Shown: positions 33,652 to 42,622, counted from the stretch's first letter. The stretch is DNA of 64,000 nt from Pantoea sp. alder81 (GCF_020179835.1 NZ_JAIUDA010000011.1:1-64000); one strand, 5' to 3'. The notes: a model not told the origin generated them from the sequence alone. Translations and numbers: made by a program.

Positions 33652-35316
33652 ATGTTCAGTAAACTCATTGCCAGCTTGTCCGGGGGGAAAACCACTGCGA
33701 AGTCAGCGCCAGCTGGCGACAGGATCCCATCGGGATATTTTGCGCCGCAGTCTGCCGCACAACTCCTTTCATTACCGCATCGTAAGCTACTGATGAGGCA
33801 AATCTGGGATAACACCTCTTTGCCGGAGGACGTTTATAACCGGCTGTATATGGCGCCGCTGAAAAAACTCGCTGAGTGCGTGCAGGTTGTGCCGGCCGCC
33901 GGGGAAGGTGAATGGAGTAAAGAAGGCGGATTTATCGACCTCACCCTCAAATTTACTGCCTGCAGCGTCAGGCTGGCAAAAGGGCATATGTTTCCACCCG
34001 GCGCCGCTCCAGAAGAGCAGGCCGCAAAGAATGCGCTCTGGAATGCGGTTGTTTTCTGGTCAGCGCTTACCGCGCATCTGCCGTTGCTGACCCGTATTGA
34101 GGGCGAATTACTGGACGGTCAGTGCTGGATGCCTGGCATGGTGCCACCGGCAGCACCATTTCGGTTTCGGGTTAATCATGCCGATCACGCCCGCGTGGCA
34201 ACCTTGATGGCCTCCAGGCTGCTACCGGACGACGGTGTCACCTGGCTAAGCGGGGATCGCCAGGCTATGCAGGTGATGGCGACGCTGGCAGTCAGAGAGG
34301 CATCGGCCATGCCACTGATTAAAGATATTCTCGATAAAGCGCGGGATATCAGCGGTTCGCCCGTAAGCGCAGCATCTGTGGGCCTGCATTCAGTGGCTTC
34401 AGTCGTGTCATCTGCAGTCACCGAACAGCCACAGCCGTCAATCATTTTACCAGACGGGAGGCTCAGCGCCGCCTCAGCGCTTGCTGATGTCGGAACCGAA
34501 AGTGCTGCTAAACTGCCCTCAGATAATTCGACCGGGCAGGCAGAACATCAACTAACGGCATCAGAGGGTCCAATTGCTTTGTCATCTGCACTTTCAGAAA
34601 ACTACGGTTCAACGAATGAACAACCTGAGACTGAAAAAACATCAGTTGATGATGACACCTCCCTGCTACTCAGCATGTTCAATGCAGCTGAACCGGCGGC
34701 CCTTGATGTGAATGATGATACGGAACAAAAGGCCCCGGTCATTCCAGTTGATGTGAATCCGGTGCAGACCTCTGACGAACATATAATCGCGGTTCCCGCT
34801 GAATGTGTGAAACTCATACCCAACGCAAAGCAAGATGATGATGTTCCTGTCATTGAGTCCATGCTGGATACGGTCGTTGACACTGAAAGTGATAAAGATG
34901 AAAACGGAGATATTTCCACGGCTTCAGTTATGAATGAAGTAAGCAATCCGGGTGAGCACTTTTTAGAGTGGATTAAGGAGTCTGTAAATAATCAAACGCT
35001 CAGCGTGAACTATCAGGACAGCCTGCTACATGCGGTAAGTGGATTTATGTTTATATCTCTGCCGGGGACGGTGTTTAAATTCATTGATGCTACTGGGGTG
35101 GATAAAGATCGTAAGGCTGTACAGTCATCCTTCGAAAAAATGGGAATATTACATATGCGTAACGACAAGCGTTTTTTCAGAGTAAAAATATATGAAAGTG
35201 TAGATCTGGAAGGTAAGTATCAGAAGCGAAGTGGATATTTAATTCGTCTTTCTTTACTTGGCTATTCAGGGGAAAGTAAACTTCATGATAGTCGTTATAT
35301 TCTGATTGAAAATTAA
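33652..35316 (+). CDS. TraI_2-domain (MOBH relaxase-related) protein
   Basis: A 554-aa protein. Residues 30-185 match the TraI_2 relaxase/helicase N-terminal domain (PHRKLLMRQIWDNTSLPEDV; RLAKGHMFPPGAAPEEQAAK; NALWNAVVFWSAL). A long acidic, low-complexity linker (about 250-440) precedes a C-terminal TraI_2_C domain (PGEHFLEWIKESVNNQTLSV to RSGYLIRLSLLG). MOBH relaxases carry a His cluster before the GG and an HD further on; here these places read EGEWSKEGGFIDLTLKF and LTAHLPLL, so the metal ligands appear lost. It may thus be a regulatory or accessory paralogue. Start at 33652 (AGGAAG). Confidence 0.75.
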   Translation: MFSKLIASLSGGKTTAKSAPAGDRIPSGYFAPQSAAQLLSLPHRKLLMRQIWDNTSLPEDVYNRLYMAPLKKLAECVQVVPAAGEGEWSKEGGFIDLTLKFTACSVRLAKGHMFPPGAAPEEQAAKNALWNAVVFWSALTAHLPLLTRIEGELLDGQCWMPGMVPPAAPFRFRVNHADHARVATLMASRLLPDDGVTWLSGDRQAMQVMATLAVREASAMPLIKDILDKARDISGSPVSAASVGLHSVASVVSSAVTEQPQPSIILPDGRLSAASALADVGTESAAKLPSDNSTGQAEHQLTASEGPIALSSALSENYGSTNEQPETEKTSVDDDTSLLLSMFNAAEPAALDVNDDTEQKAPVIPVDVNPVQTSDEHIIAVPAECVKLIPNAKQDDDVPVIESMLDTVVDTESDKDENGDISTASVMNEVSNPGEHFLEWIKESVNNQTLSVNYQDSLLHAVSGFMFISLPGTVFKFIDATGVDKDRKAVQSSFEKMGILHMRNDKRFFRVKIYESVDLEGKYQKRSGYLIRLSLLGYSGESKLHDSRYILIEN

Positions 35317-35317
35317 T

Positions 35318-35342
35318 TAAGGGACCTTTAAAGGCCCCTTCT
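35318..35342. terminator. Bidirectional terminator
   Basis: AAGGGACCTTT and AAAGGCCCCTT form a long stem (one mismatch) between two converging genes. Confidence 0.7.
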
Positions 35343-35347
35343 TAAAT

Positions 35348-35737
35348 TCAGGCTGGAATGGCATTTTTCACTGCGTCAGGCACGGTCGGTCTGCCGTTAG
35401 CGATACAGGTTGCCGTGAATACGGCTTCTGCATAAAGGGTACCGTTTACCAGTATCTGCTGAACGAAATTGACGCGACTGCGTTTTTCATTGGCCTGCAG
35501 GGCGCATGTTACCTGCATTTCATCATCTTTCTGCAGGCTCTTCTTAAAGCGAAGCGTATATTCCAGGATCATATGCAGGCGACCTTCAGCGAACTCCTGC
35601 TCCAGATCCAGCCCCAATTCTTCTTTCATAAACGCGTGGCGCGTCCATTCCATATAGAAGGGATAATAAAGACCATCCACAACGCCCTGAAAATCAACGT
35701 GCTTTTCGTCTACGGAATAGGTTTTGGTAAACATCAT
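35348..35737 (-). CDS. Hotdog-fold acyl-CoA thioesterase (4HBT family)
   Basis: A 129-aa 4-hydroxybenzoyl-CoA/YbgC-type thioesterase. The active-site segment is VDFQGVVDGLYYPFYMEWTRHAFM (the catalytic Asp is in the position DxxG/VVxxxxY near residue 15), then the long helix and the beta sheet (RLHMILEYTLRFKKSLQKDDEMQV). Length is normal. It is the last gene of an operon with the LuxR-like protein and the repressor, overlapping the previous gene by 4 bp. An acyl-CoA or acyl-ACP thioesterase beside a putative acyl-homoserine-lactone-type sensor is suggestive, but no substrate can be assigned. Confidence 0.8.
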   Translation of the reverse strand: MMFTKTYSVDEKHVDFQGVVDGLYYPFYMEWTRHAFMKEELGLDLEQEFAEGRLHMILEYTLRFKKSLQKDDEMQVTCALQANEKRSRVNFVQQILVNGTLYAEAVFTATCIANGRPTVPDAVKNAIPA

Positions 35738-36219
35738 AAATCCTTAAAGTAATTCAGCAGTGCAAACCGCATTGGCAGTATCAGGTTTTCAAATTCCTTT
35801 TGCGAGGTGTCAGTCCCGGTACAGATATTGAGTGCCATACTCATATCGTTCTCCACTCCATAGATAAAACTAATGCCATGGTAGATATTGTGAGCCCGAC
35901 GCTGCTCATCAATGACATTAATTTTTTCGTTTCTGAGTGCGTCATCCCAGACGACTGTACTGACGTCACCCTTTTTTATCTTGGTGAGTTCAATGCCTAT
36001 TTTTATCAGAAGGCTGTCCTTGTACTTTCCTTCATAATAAAATTTATTGTCCCACTCAGCATACCCATTGCTCTGATGAGCGGAGATGGCATTATTTTGA
36101 ACAAGAAGTGTAGAGATGTAGGTAGTCTTCTCCATCTTGTTCAGAAAGTTTATTACTTCTGTACTGCAGCGGTGAAAATTGAGTTTTACCTCTTTTGGAT
36201 CCACTTTACTCTCCGGCAC
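35734..36219 (-). CDS. Possible LuxR-type autoinducer-binding domain protein without HTH
   Basis: A 161-aa protein with a predicted alpha-beta-alpha PAS/GAF-like fold. The end (NIYHGISFIYGVENDMSMALNICTGTD ... FENLILPMRFALLNYF) resembles the last strands and helix of LuxR/SdiA ligand-binding domains, in which HG-hydrophobic patterns precede the core sheet, but there is no LuxR helix-turn-helix. The resemblance is weak and the assignment tentative. It overlaps the repressor gene by 34 bp and the thioesterase gene by 4 bp, so the three are one operon. Confidence 0.4.
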   Translation of the reverse strand: MPESKVDPKEVKLNFHRCSTEVINFLNKMEKTTYISTLLVQNNAISAHQSNGYAEWDNKFYYEGKYKDSLLIKIGIELTKIKKGDVSTVVWDDALRNEKINVIDEQRRAHNIYHGISFIYGVENDMSMALNICTGTDTSQKEFENLILPMRFALLNYFKDL

Positions 36220-36761
36220 TCGAGAATTTCTTCTTTCTTAATGGCCGTGCTTTTTACACCTTCAATAGTGACGCTGTCCTCGTCGACTATTTTGACCACC
36301 CCTATGATCAAGCCATTCTTGTGCCTTACATGGCATAGCTTGTTATTATTAGGGTCCAGAGTTCGCTCGTTCGATACAATACAGAATTCTCCGAAACTAA
36401 CGTAAGGTTCCCCATAGGTCCCACCAACCTGGATAAGTTCCACGTCGGGCAACTGGCGACTGGCCAGTATGAAGAGGGTGTCTTCATCCAGCTTTGTGTA
36501 TTCAGTGAACTGTGGCGGAAATCCTTCGCCTGTCATAATCCAGTTCCCCTCAACTTTAAGACCACTTTCACTGAAGAAATCCGCAATCAGATTGATCACA
36601 TCAATACGTCGGGTTGGAACCGTGCCACCAGACTCCCAGCGGGTGTAAGTCGTGTAGGAGAGTTCAGTATCTTGCTGCTGAACGTAGTTCACCACTTCCT
36701 GAGGTGAAGTCCCTGTCGCCGCACGGCAACATTTCAGCCTCTTCTCAATTGTGTCAAGCAT
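36186..36761 (-). CDS. Phage-type (CI/S24-like) repressor
   Basis: A 191-aa regulator. The N-terminal helix-turn-helix (EKRLKCCRAATGTSPQEVVNYV, then TTYTRWESGGTVPTRRIDVI; residues 5-60) is of the XRE/CI type; the C-terminal half (GEPYVSFGEFCIVSNERTLD ... IIGVVKIVDEDSVTIEGV) resembles the peptidase S24 fold, though I do not see the clear Ser/Lys dyad. It probably controls the divergent transfer genes and its own operon. Start at 36761 (AAAGG upstream); the frame is open further back. Confidence 0.7.
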   Translation of the reverse strand: MLDTIEKRLKCCRAATGTSPQEVVNYVQQQDTELSYTTYTRWESGGTVPTRRIDVINLIADFFSESGLKVEGNWIMTGEGFPPQFTEYTKLDEDTLFILASRQLPDVELIQVGGTYGEPYVSFGEFCIVSNERTLDPNNNKLCHVRHKNGLIIGVVKIVDEDSVTIEGVKSTAIKKEEILECRRVKWIQKR

Positions 36762-37090
36762 GCGCAAGCCTTTAGCGAAATCAATACAACTGATTCTAAA
36801 GGAAATCTTTGGTTTAGTTGTGGGAATAAATACCAATTAATGGGAAATATTTGCACGAAAGTCTTAAGTGATGGTAATATTTAAAGACTTTATAAATATA
36901 ACGTTAAGTATTTTCACAAAGTTTCATCTGAACTGTGAGAGTTTTCATGAGGCGGGGCAAATTTTCGTTTCAGGCATGGTTAGTGCAGATGCTGAGCATA
37001 AGGGATGACATCAAATGCAGAATGCAAATGCCTGCTCCTGCATATTTGAGTTAAGTACCTATCCACACGTTAACTAAAGCCGGAGAGACC
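36762..37090. promoter_or_regulatory. Divergent promoter region between the repressor operon and the dnaB gene set
   Basis: A 329-bp AT-rich gap with several TACCAATTA/TGGTAATATT-like words (36829 and 36883), which could be operators for the repressor. No further gene is supported here. Confidence 0.45.
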
Positions 37091-37294
37091 ATGTCCTCAG
37101 ACCAAGACGCCCGAAGCCCCTCGCCAATTGTTTACATAGGTCCAGCCAGACGTATGAAAACTGAGAACTGTGCCGTCAGGCTCACTCACCATTCTGGCCG
37201 TGTCGTCACCGCCAGCAAAATTGTTCAGGGCCTTATTGATCGTTATCTGGATGCATATATAGAAGAACTGTCTACTCAGTCATCCGCCCGATAA
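37091..37294 (+). CDS. Small hypothetical protein (67 aa), possible RHH-like
   Basis: A 67-aa basic-acidic protein with a strong ribosome site (GGAGAG). The C-terminal half (CAVRLTHHSGRVVTASKIVQGLIDRYLDAYIEEL) has a beta-strand followed by two helices, an arrangement like ribbon-helix-helix DNA-binding proteins. It precedes dnaB. No family assigned. Confidence 0.55.
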   Translation: MSSDQDARSPSPIVYIGPARRMKTENCAVRLTHHSGRVVTASKIVQGLIDRYLDAYIEELSTQSSAR

Positions 37295-37352
37295 CGGCCC
37301 ATTTAGTTACTCACCTGTCACGAATCCACTCTATGTGTGGAGGAAATTACTC

Positions 37353-38741
37353 ATGCCTGAAAAGCTGAAAGACGTTTTAGCCATTCCTTATCATACCGAC
37401 GCTGAGCAGTGTGTCCTGGGGGCGCTCATGCTTGATAATGACCGATGGGACGATATTAACCTGCTGATAACCGCTGATGATTTCTTTGTGAGCGCTCATC
37501 GCGCGATTTATCGTGCAATGAGCGCCCTGGCATCCCGGCTACAACCGTTCGATCTCATTACTCTCAGTGAAACGCTTGAACGGGATGGACGGCTTGAGAC
37601 GGCGGGCGGATTCGCTTACCTGGCTGAGATCGGTAAAAACACGCCTTCAGCAGCAAACATACTTTCCTATGCGAGCATCGTCCTCGAAAAGAGCAGGCTG
37701 AGACAGTTGCAGATCATTGGCAATTCGCTTTTGGCTGATATCAGGGGTAACAGACTGAGCTCTTTAAATGTTGCCGCCCAGGCTGAGGAAGCACTTTTCA
37801 CACTTAGTGAGAAGGGGCAACACGCAAACGAGTGCGAAACCGAAATTTTGCAGGCGCTTGACCAGTTACTGAGCAAGCTTGAAGTGGCCACCGCAGCGGA
37901 CAATGGTATTACCGGCACTGCCACAGGAATGGCCGAAGTTGATTTTATGACCTGCGGGCTTCAGCCGGGTGATCTGGTCATCCTCGCCGCGCGACCTTCC
38001 ATGGGAAAAACCTCGCTGGCACTCAGCTGGAGTATCGGTGCGTTGCTGAACCGGCCGGAAGAAAGCGTGATTATTTTCAGCATTGAAATGCCAACCGACC
38101 AACTGGCGATGCGGATGCTGTCCATGCGCAGCAGGGTAGAACTCAGCAGCCTTCGCAGCGGTAATCTCAGTGATGAGGACTGGGGTAGGATCAGCATGGG
38201 TGCGAAGGAGATGGCTGAATGGCGAGAGCGATTAGTTATTGATGATAACAGCAGTCAAACACCGGCCACGCTTCGCACCCGGGCCCGGAGATATATCCGC
38301 AAATACGGTAAGCCCTCTCTCATCATGGTGGATTACCTGCAACTTATCCGTTGTCCGGAGATGGAGAACCGTACCCAGGAAATCGCCGAAATCTCGCGAT
38401 CGCTAAAAGCGCTGGGTAAAGAACTCGGCTGCCCCGTCCTTGCGCTGTCTCAACTCAACCGTCAGGTCGAGCAGCGTGCGGATAAACGTCCTAACAATGG
38501 TGATCTTCGCGATTCGGGTGCGCTTGAACAGGATGCAGACCTTATTGCTTTCATCTATCGCGATGAGGTTTACCACGCTGATACTGCCCATCCGGGGCAG
38601 GCCGAAATCATCATCAGCAAACAACGTCAGGGACCTACGGGCACCATTAAAACCCAGTTTGACGGCAGATTTACTCTCTTCAGTGAATATTCTGAGGGCG
38701 GGTATGACTTTGGTTATGATTTCAGGAGCACAGGCAAATGA
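37353..38741 (+). CDS. dnaB: Replicative DNA helicase DnaB (plasmid/ICE type)
   Basis: A 462-aa hexameric replicative helicase. The N-terminal domain (HTDAEQCVLGALMLDND, residues 11-27) is followed by the RecA-like motor with Walker A AARPSMGKTSLALS (about 209-222), Walker B SLIMVDYLQLI (about 321-331), and LGCPVLALSQLNRQVEQR and KRPNNGDLRDSGALEQDADLI as in DnaB. GGAGG lies nine bases before the start. It overlaps the ParB-like gene (ATGA). In SPI-7/PFGI-1-class elements dnaB and parB are adjacent and serve maintenance of the excised or replicating form. Confidence 0.93.
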   Translation: MPEKLKDVLAIPYHTDAEQCVLGALMLDNDRWDDINLLITADDFFVSAHRAIYRAMSALASRLQPFDLITLSETLERDGRLETAGGFAYLAEIGKNTPSAANILSYASIVLEKSRLRQLQIIGNSLLADIRGNRLSSLNVAAQAEEALFTLSEKGQHANECETEILQALDQLLSKLEVATAADNGITGTATGMAEVDFMTCGLQPGDLVILAARPSMGKTSLALSWSIGALLNRPEESVIIFSIEMPTDQLAMRMLSMRSRVELSSLRSGNLSDEDWGRISMGAKEMAEWRERLVIDDNSSQTPATLRTRARRYIRKYGKPSLIMVDYLQLIRCPEMENRTQEIAEISRSLKALGKELGCPVLALSQLNRQVEQRADKRPNNGDLRDSGALEQDADLIAFIYRDEVYHADTAHPGQAEIIISKQRQGPTGTIKTQFDGRFTLFSEYSEGGYDFGYDFRSTGK

Positions 38742-40258
38742 GTCAATTACAGCATGTTGAAACACAGCCCGGCAGTGATGAAAGTCTGGCCAGAATTTTC
38801 ACTCTTGATGAACTCTGTCTGAATCCTGATAATCCGCGCAAAAGCCGCAATCCCCTGTTCGAGGATTTGAAAGCATCTATTCGCGTGCGGGGGCTCAATT
38901 CAGTACCGTTTGTGACGCGTGATCCCCGTATTCCTGAAGGAAAGTGGACTTTCAGTGATGGGGGGAACACGCGTTACACCATCATGCGTGAACTCTGGGA
39001 TGAAACCGGAGATCAGCGATTCTTTCATATGACCTGTATTGAAAAACCCTGGCCTGGCCGTTTTCAGTGCATTACGGGACATCTCGCAGAAAATGAAACC
39101 CATGGGCAGCTTACCTTTATTGATAAGGCCCTTTCTGTCAGTGAAGCGAGATTATTGCTTGAAGAACAACGTGGGAAAAAAATCTCTTTGCGCACTCTCG
39201 CCGCTGAACTAACCAGTAACGGCCTGCCTGTACATTTTTCAAGCGTAAGCCGTATGGAAGATGTGGTGACAAACATCTATCCGTGGATGCCTGTTTTGCT
39301 GGGATCGGGGTTTGGTGGTCGTGAGCTAAGAAAGCTGATCAAGCTGCGCCATAGCGCTGAAACAGTCTGGGATAAATATCATTTAAATAAAGATGCCTGT
39401 ACCGAGAGCAATTTCACGAGTGTGTTTGGGCAGTGCTGCCAGAAATTTGATGATCCTGAACTATGGTCACTGGATATGTTTACTGATGAACTTATTGGTG
39501 ATCTGAATACGGCCTTTCCATGTGATGACCTTGACTACGATGGTTGGTTACTGGAGCTGCGCGGTGCTGATAAGGCAAAAGTGGAACCTACTGAAGACAT
39601 CACCATAGCCGTTTCACCCGCTTTGCCGGCCACCTCGTCAACAGAGGCAAATGATGATGCCGGTGAGCTTATTGAACCATTGGATGAGCAACCATCAGAT
39701 GACATTTCCCTGATGAAAAGCAGTCCGCGAGATACCGTCACTGAAGTTAAGACTCCCGCTGAAATCAGCGATTCTGAAGTTTCATCCTTTTCGGTAAACG
39801 ATGAAACTCCTGCCACCCAATGTCCTGATGATCCCCTTCAGCCAGTGGCTACGCCAGATAACTATTCACTCTGGCATCTCAGCGCCTTACAGGACGATAT
39901 TGAGCACCTGCAAAGTAATGCATGGCGCCTCTGTTGGGACATCGCCAGCGCTCATGGCTGTGGTGACGCGTTAGAACCCGCCAGTGAAAATACGTTACAG
40001 CCTGGTTATCGGCTTTCAGGGGTTATAGATGATGCTCAAGTTGTGCCCCTATTCCTCGCTTCCCTGGCTGACGATACGGCTTGTCGGGACTCTGTGAACT
40101 TAACGTTTAAATTGCTGATCGGGTCATCTGATTCAGCCACGCCTGTTTTTGATGACGAGCAAACTCTGATGGTGTTTCGGCTAATCAGGATCCTTCGTCG
40201 CCTCCGCGAACTGCAGCGCAAGGGTGCTGCGTCAATTGTTCCTGTAAATGAAGGGTAA
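38738..40258 (+). CDS. ParB-family protein of conjugative elements (PFGI-1 class)
   Basis: A 506-aa protein. The ParB/Srx nuclease-like domain is residues 10-110 (LCLNPDNPRKSRNPLFEDLKASIRVRGLNSVPFVT; SDGGNTRYTIMREL) and the helix-turn-helix follows (ISLRTLAAELTSNGLPVHFSSVSRM, about 147-172). The acidic region 290-370 is low-complexity. It differs from SopB in the C-terminal half and belongs to the ICE-type ParB family (TIGR03764). The plasmid thus has two unrelated ParB systems. Candidate operators are the two GTGTTGCAC palindromes at 42432 and 42468. Confidence 0.85.
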   Translation: MSQLQHVETQPGSDESLARIFTLDELCLNPDNPRKSRNPLFEDLKASIRVRGLNSVPFVTRDPRIPEGKWTFSDGGNTRYTIMRELWDETGDQRFFHMTCIEKPWPGRFQCITGHLAENETHGQLTFIDKALSVSEARLLLEEQRGKKISLRTLAAELTSNGLPVHFSSVSRMEDVVTNIYPWMPVLLGSGFGGRELRKLIKLRHSAETVWDKYHLNKDACTESNFTSVFGQCCQKFDDPELWSLDMFTDELIGDLNTAFPCDDLDYDGWLLELRGADKAKVEPTEDITIAVSPALPATSSTEANDDAGELIEPLDEQPSDDISLMKSSPRDTVTEVKTPAEISDSEVSSFSVNDETPATQCPDDPLQPVATPDNYSLWHLSALQDDIEHLQSNAWRLCWDIASAHGCGDALEPASENTLQPGYRLSGVIDDAQVVPLFLASLADDTACRDSVNLTFKLLIGSSDSATPVFDDEQTLMVFRLIRILRRLRELQRKGAASIVPVNEG

Positions 40259-40261
40259 CTG

Positions 40262-40846
40262 ATGAACACGAACCTATCCCGGGCTGCGAATGGCTTCCTG
40301 CTTGACCTGGTTATGGAGCTGAAAAACGGCTTTATACGCCGCTGTGACAAAATGGGTCTGACATCTGAAGAGATCGCCACGCTGAAGGATGTGACCATTG
40401 AAGATATTCATTACATCGTCAACAGTGAGGTCTCGGTTCTCTCATTCCAGATAAATCAGGACAATCTGGCAAGGCTGATGACGCAAGCCAGGGAGGAACA
40501 GACGCGAAAGCAACGGATTGACCGTGCGCTTGCTTTGGGGGGCTCAATCAAACTGATGGAGCATTTCTTCGGGCTGATGAGTAATGACGTAGCCGCGCGT
40601 CGCAGGATCGCGGGCATAAAAGTGCGTGCAGGCCGGGGAACCGTCCTCAGCGAGGAACAGAGTACCGAGCTATGGGAAATCTGGGCGGCAAATGGCAGTC
40701 AAACACTGCGCAGTGAAACGGACGAGGGGCTGGATTTGATGCTGCTTGCTGCCGAACAGATGGATATCTCACTGACCGCTGTCTGGAATACCGTTCTCAA
40801 ATGGGAGAGTGAACATCTCACCGCCGCCACCCGGAGAAGGGCATAA
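40262..40846 (+). CDS. DUF2857 family protein
   Basis: A 194-aa helical protein of the DUF2857 family found beside parB in SPI-7/PFGI-1-type elements. It has a helix-turn-helix-like beginning (AANGFLLDLVMELKNGFIRRCDKMGLTSEEIATL). It starts 3 bp after the ParB stop, so translational coupling is likely. Function unknown. Confidence 0.75.
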   Translation: MNTNLSRAANGFLLDLVMELKNGFIRRCDKMGLTSEEIATLKDVTIEDIHYIVNSEVSVLSFQINQDNLARLMTQAREEQTRKQRIDRALALGGSIKLMEHFFGLMSNDVAARRRIAGIKVRAGRGTVLSEEQSTELWEIWAANGSQTLRSETDEGLDLMLLAAEQMDISLTAVWNTVLKWESEHLTAATRRRA

Positions 40847-40891
40847 CGCTTAACCGCTGTGGCACACATTCACTGTAATCAGGAGGGCAGA

Positions 40892-41140
40892 GTGCGGTCT
40901 TATGAAATTATACCGGGCCTAAAAGCCCCGGTTACTGTTCCATCTTCACTGCGAAAGAAAGCGACCCGCGCGGTGCTTCGATTCTGGCAGGGTGAGCGTA
41001 ACTATAAACGTCTGAATGAAAACCAAACCGGCTATTACAAGATCGATCTTGGTCCGTTCTGGCGACTGCTCAGCCGCGATGAAGGGCGCACCTGGGAGAT
41101 GATGAATCATGAGCGCTATAACACGGCTATGCGCAACTGA
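40892..41140 (+). CDS. ParE-like toxin-domain protein
   Basis: An 82-aa protein that matches the ParE-like_toxin family by its core RKKATRAVLRFWQGERNYKRLNENQTGYYKIDLGPFWRLLSRDEG. The GTG at 40892 is five bases after AGGAGG, so it is preferred over the open start at 40859. No antitoxin gene sits next to it; in conjugative elements this small gene is regularly found between DUF2857 and STY4528, so a role other than toxicity is possible. Confidence 0.7.
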   Translation: MRSYEIIPGLKAPVTVPSSLRKKATRAVLRFWQGERNYKRLNENQTGYYKIDLGPFWRLLSRDEGRTWEMMNHERYNTAMRN

Positions 41141-41152
41141 AATATAGCCAGA

Positions 41153-41195
41153 ATGCTGAGCGTTGAGCCTTGAGTGGCACAGTGCTCAGCATTTT
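41153..41195 (+). terminator. Terminator-like hairpin
   Basis: AATGCTGAGC and GCTCAGCATT form a 10-bp stem followed by TTTTGT, between the ParE-like and STY4528 genes. Confidence 0.65.
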
Positions 41196-41214
41196 TGTAT
41201 TCAGAAGGTGAAGA

Positions 41215-42399
41215 ATGACATTACCGGATGACAGCCTTATCCATCAGGCAGTCAATAAATTAATCGATCGGCTGGCGTGTTTGCCGGAAGAGCAAAACAA
41301 CTATGTCCGTGGTGGTCTGTTATTCACGGGTAACATACATGATTCCATGCCGCGCCGGTTGCTTCTGGATCCACGCCTCTCTCCGCTGGACAAAATGGGC
41401 TGGATAATCATCCGCCTGCACGCCTTGAGCAATGATGGTGCCGTTTTTCCCTCCTATGAAGAGCTGCAGCTGCAGCTGGCAACGCCGGGAAAAGGCAAAG
41501 CGTCCAGAGAGACCATCAGCCGCATACTCCTCATGCTTCGCATCACTGGCTGGCTCAGCCTCTGCAAACGCGTCAGGGATGAAAAGGGTAGAGTAAGAGG
41601 CAACATCTATGCGCAACACGATGAGCCGTTATCATTTTGTGACGCAGAAACGTTCGATCCGCACTGGCTTAAAACCGTTGCGGAAGCCTGCCTGAGTAGC
41701 AACCGCACCATCAGTTCCACGGCGAAATCAGTAATCAGTGAAATTCGGCTGGATCCCGCAATGGCTCACCACCGCAGCCATCTTCAGATGTTAGATGCGC
41801 GGCTGGGTGCCGTTCAGAGTCCTGAAGAGCTGGCCTGCCGGACTGTACCCGAACCGACGAGTCATTTACAGGGTTCGGATTCCGAACTCAGCTTAAATGT
41901 GCAGGCTCAGAAGCCGGGTTCGGTATCCGAACTCAGAGATGGCGCGGGGCATAACGGCTGGGTTCGGAATCCGAACAGTTACGTACGTAGTTTTACTACT
42001 AATACAGATAAAACATACGTAAACGATTCGGTTTTTCTGCCCGACAATTTCGCATCCCTGCTGAAACCTGAAGATCGGAAGATGGTTAATCTCCAGCTGC
42101 AGGCGTTACCGGCTGAGAGATCTGCGCTGGTCCTGTCGAATATTATCCGGGCGCAGCGTGAAGGCAGCCTGCAAAACCCGCTTGGCTGGCTGCTGACCGT
42201 GCTCAAAAAGGCCCGGCAGGGGACGCTTTATCCTGCTGAAAGCGGGAGGAAAGTATCAGATAACCCCGGCCATGCGTCACGCCCGGAATTACGGCCCTTC
42301 AGGCCTTCTGCTTCTGAAAACAGGAAGTCCTGCAGTGACGAACGCGTCAGAGAGATATTACAGAGTCTTCGTGAGTCTGTTGGACCTCAGAGGAAATGA
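41215..42399 (+). CDS. STY4528-family protein (conjugative element maintenance)
   Basis: A 394-aa protein of the STY4528 family. The N-terminal half has a replication-protein-like winged helix (MPRRLLLDPRLSPLDKMGWIIIRLHALSNDGAVFPSYEEL ... ASRETISRILLMLRITGWLSL, residues 42-120). A variable linker with repeated short words (GSDSELS, GSVSELRD) precedes a C-terminal helical domain (FASLLKPEDRKMVNLQLQALP to NPLGWLLTVLKKARQG). Probably DNA-binding; role in element maintenance inferred from gene order only. AAGGTGAAG lies before the ATG. Confidence 0.75.
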   Translation: MTLPDDSLIHQAVNKLIDRLACLPEEQNNYVRGGLLFTGNIHDSMPRRLLLDPRLSPLDKMGWIIIRLHALSNDGAVFPSYEELQLQLATPGKGKASRETISRILLMLRITGWLSLCKRVRDEKGRVRGNIYAQHDEPLSFCDAETFDPHWLKTVAEACLSSNRTISSTAKSVISEIRLDPAMAHHRSHLQMLDARLGAVQSPEELACRTVPEPTSHLQGSDSELSLNVQAQKPGSVSELRDGAGHNGWVRNPNSYVRSFTTNTDKTYVNDSVFLPDNFASLLKPEDRKMVNLQLQALPAERSALVLSNIIRAQREGSLQNPLGWLLTVLKKARQGTLYPAESGRKVSDNPGHASRPELRPFRPSASENRKSCSDERVREILQSLRESVGPQRK

Positions 42400-42431
42400 G
42401 CTGGCGTTGGTAGGTGTATATAAAACATACA

Positions 42432-42486
42432 GTGTTGCACCGTGCAACACTGGTCAAAAAATAGGTCGTGTTGCACCGTGCAACAC
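42432..42486. repeat. Two identical 19-bp palindromes (candidate operators)
   Basis: GTGTTGCACCGTGCAACAC occurs twice, at 42432-42450 and 42468-42486, 36 bp apart. Each has 9-bp perfect arms around one central base. They lie upstream of the TIGR03761 gene in a 220-bp gap, with a small 4-T tract after them. The form (GTGTTGCAC dyads) suits a ParB/KorB-type or repressor binding site. Confidence 0.75.
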
Positions 42487-42622
42487 TGCTTATTAATTGA
42501 ACTGGTTTTTTTAGAAAAAAATTTTCATTTTTGAAAATCTGATTTCGCATTGTTTACGGTCCTTTCAGGAATGAGGATCGCCACTTACTTAACGAGAAGC
42601 CTTTGCCTATCAGGAGACAGCT

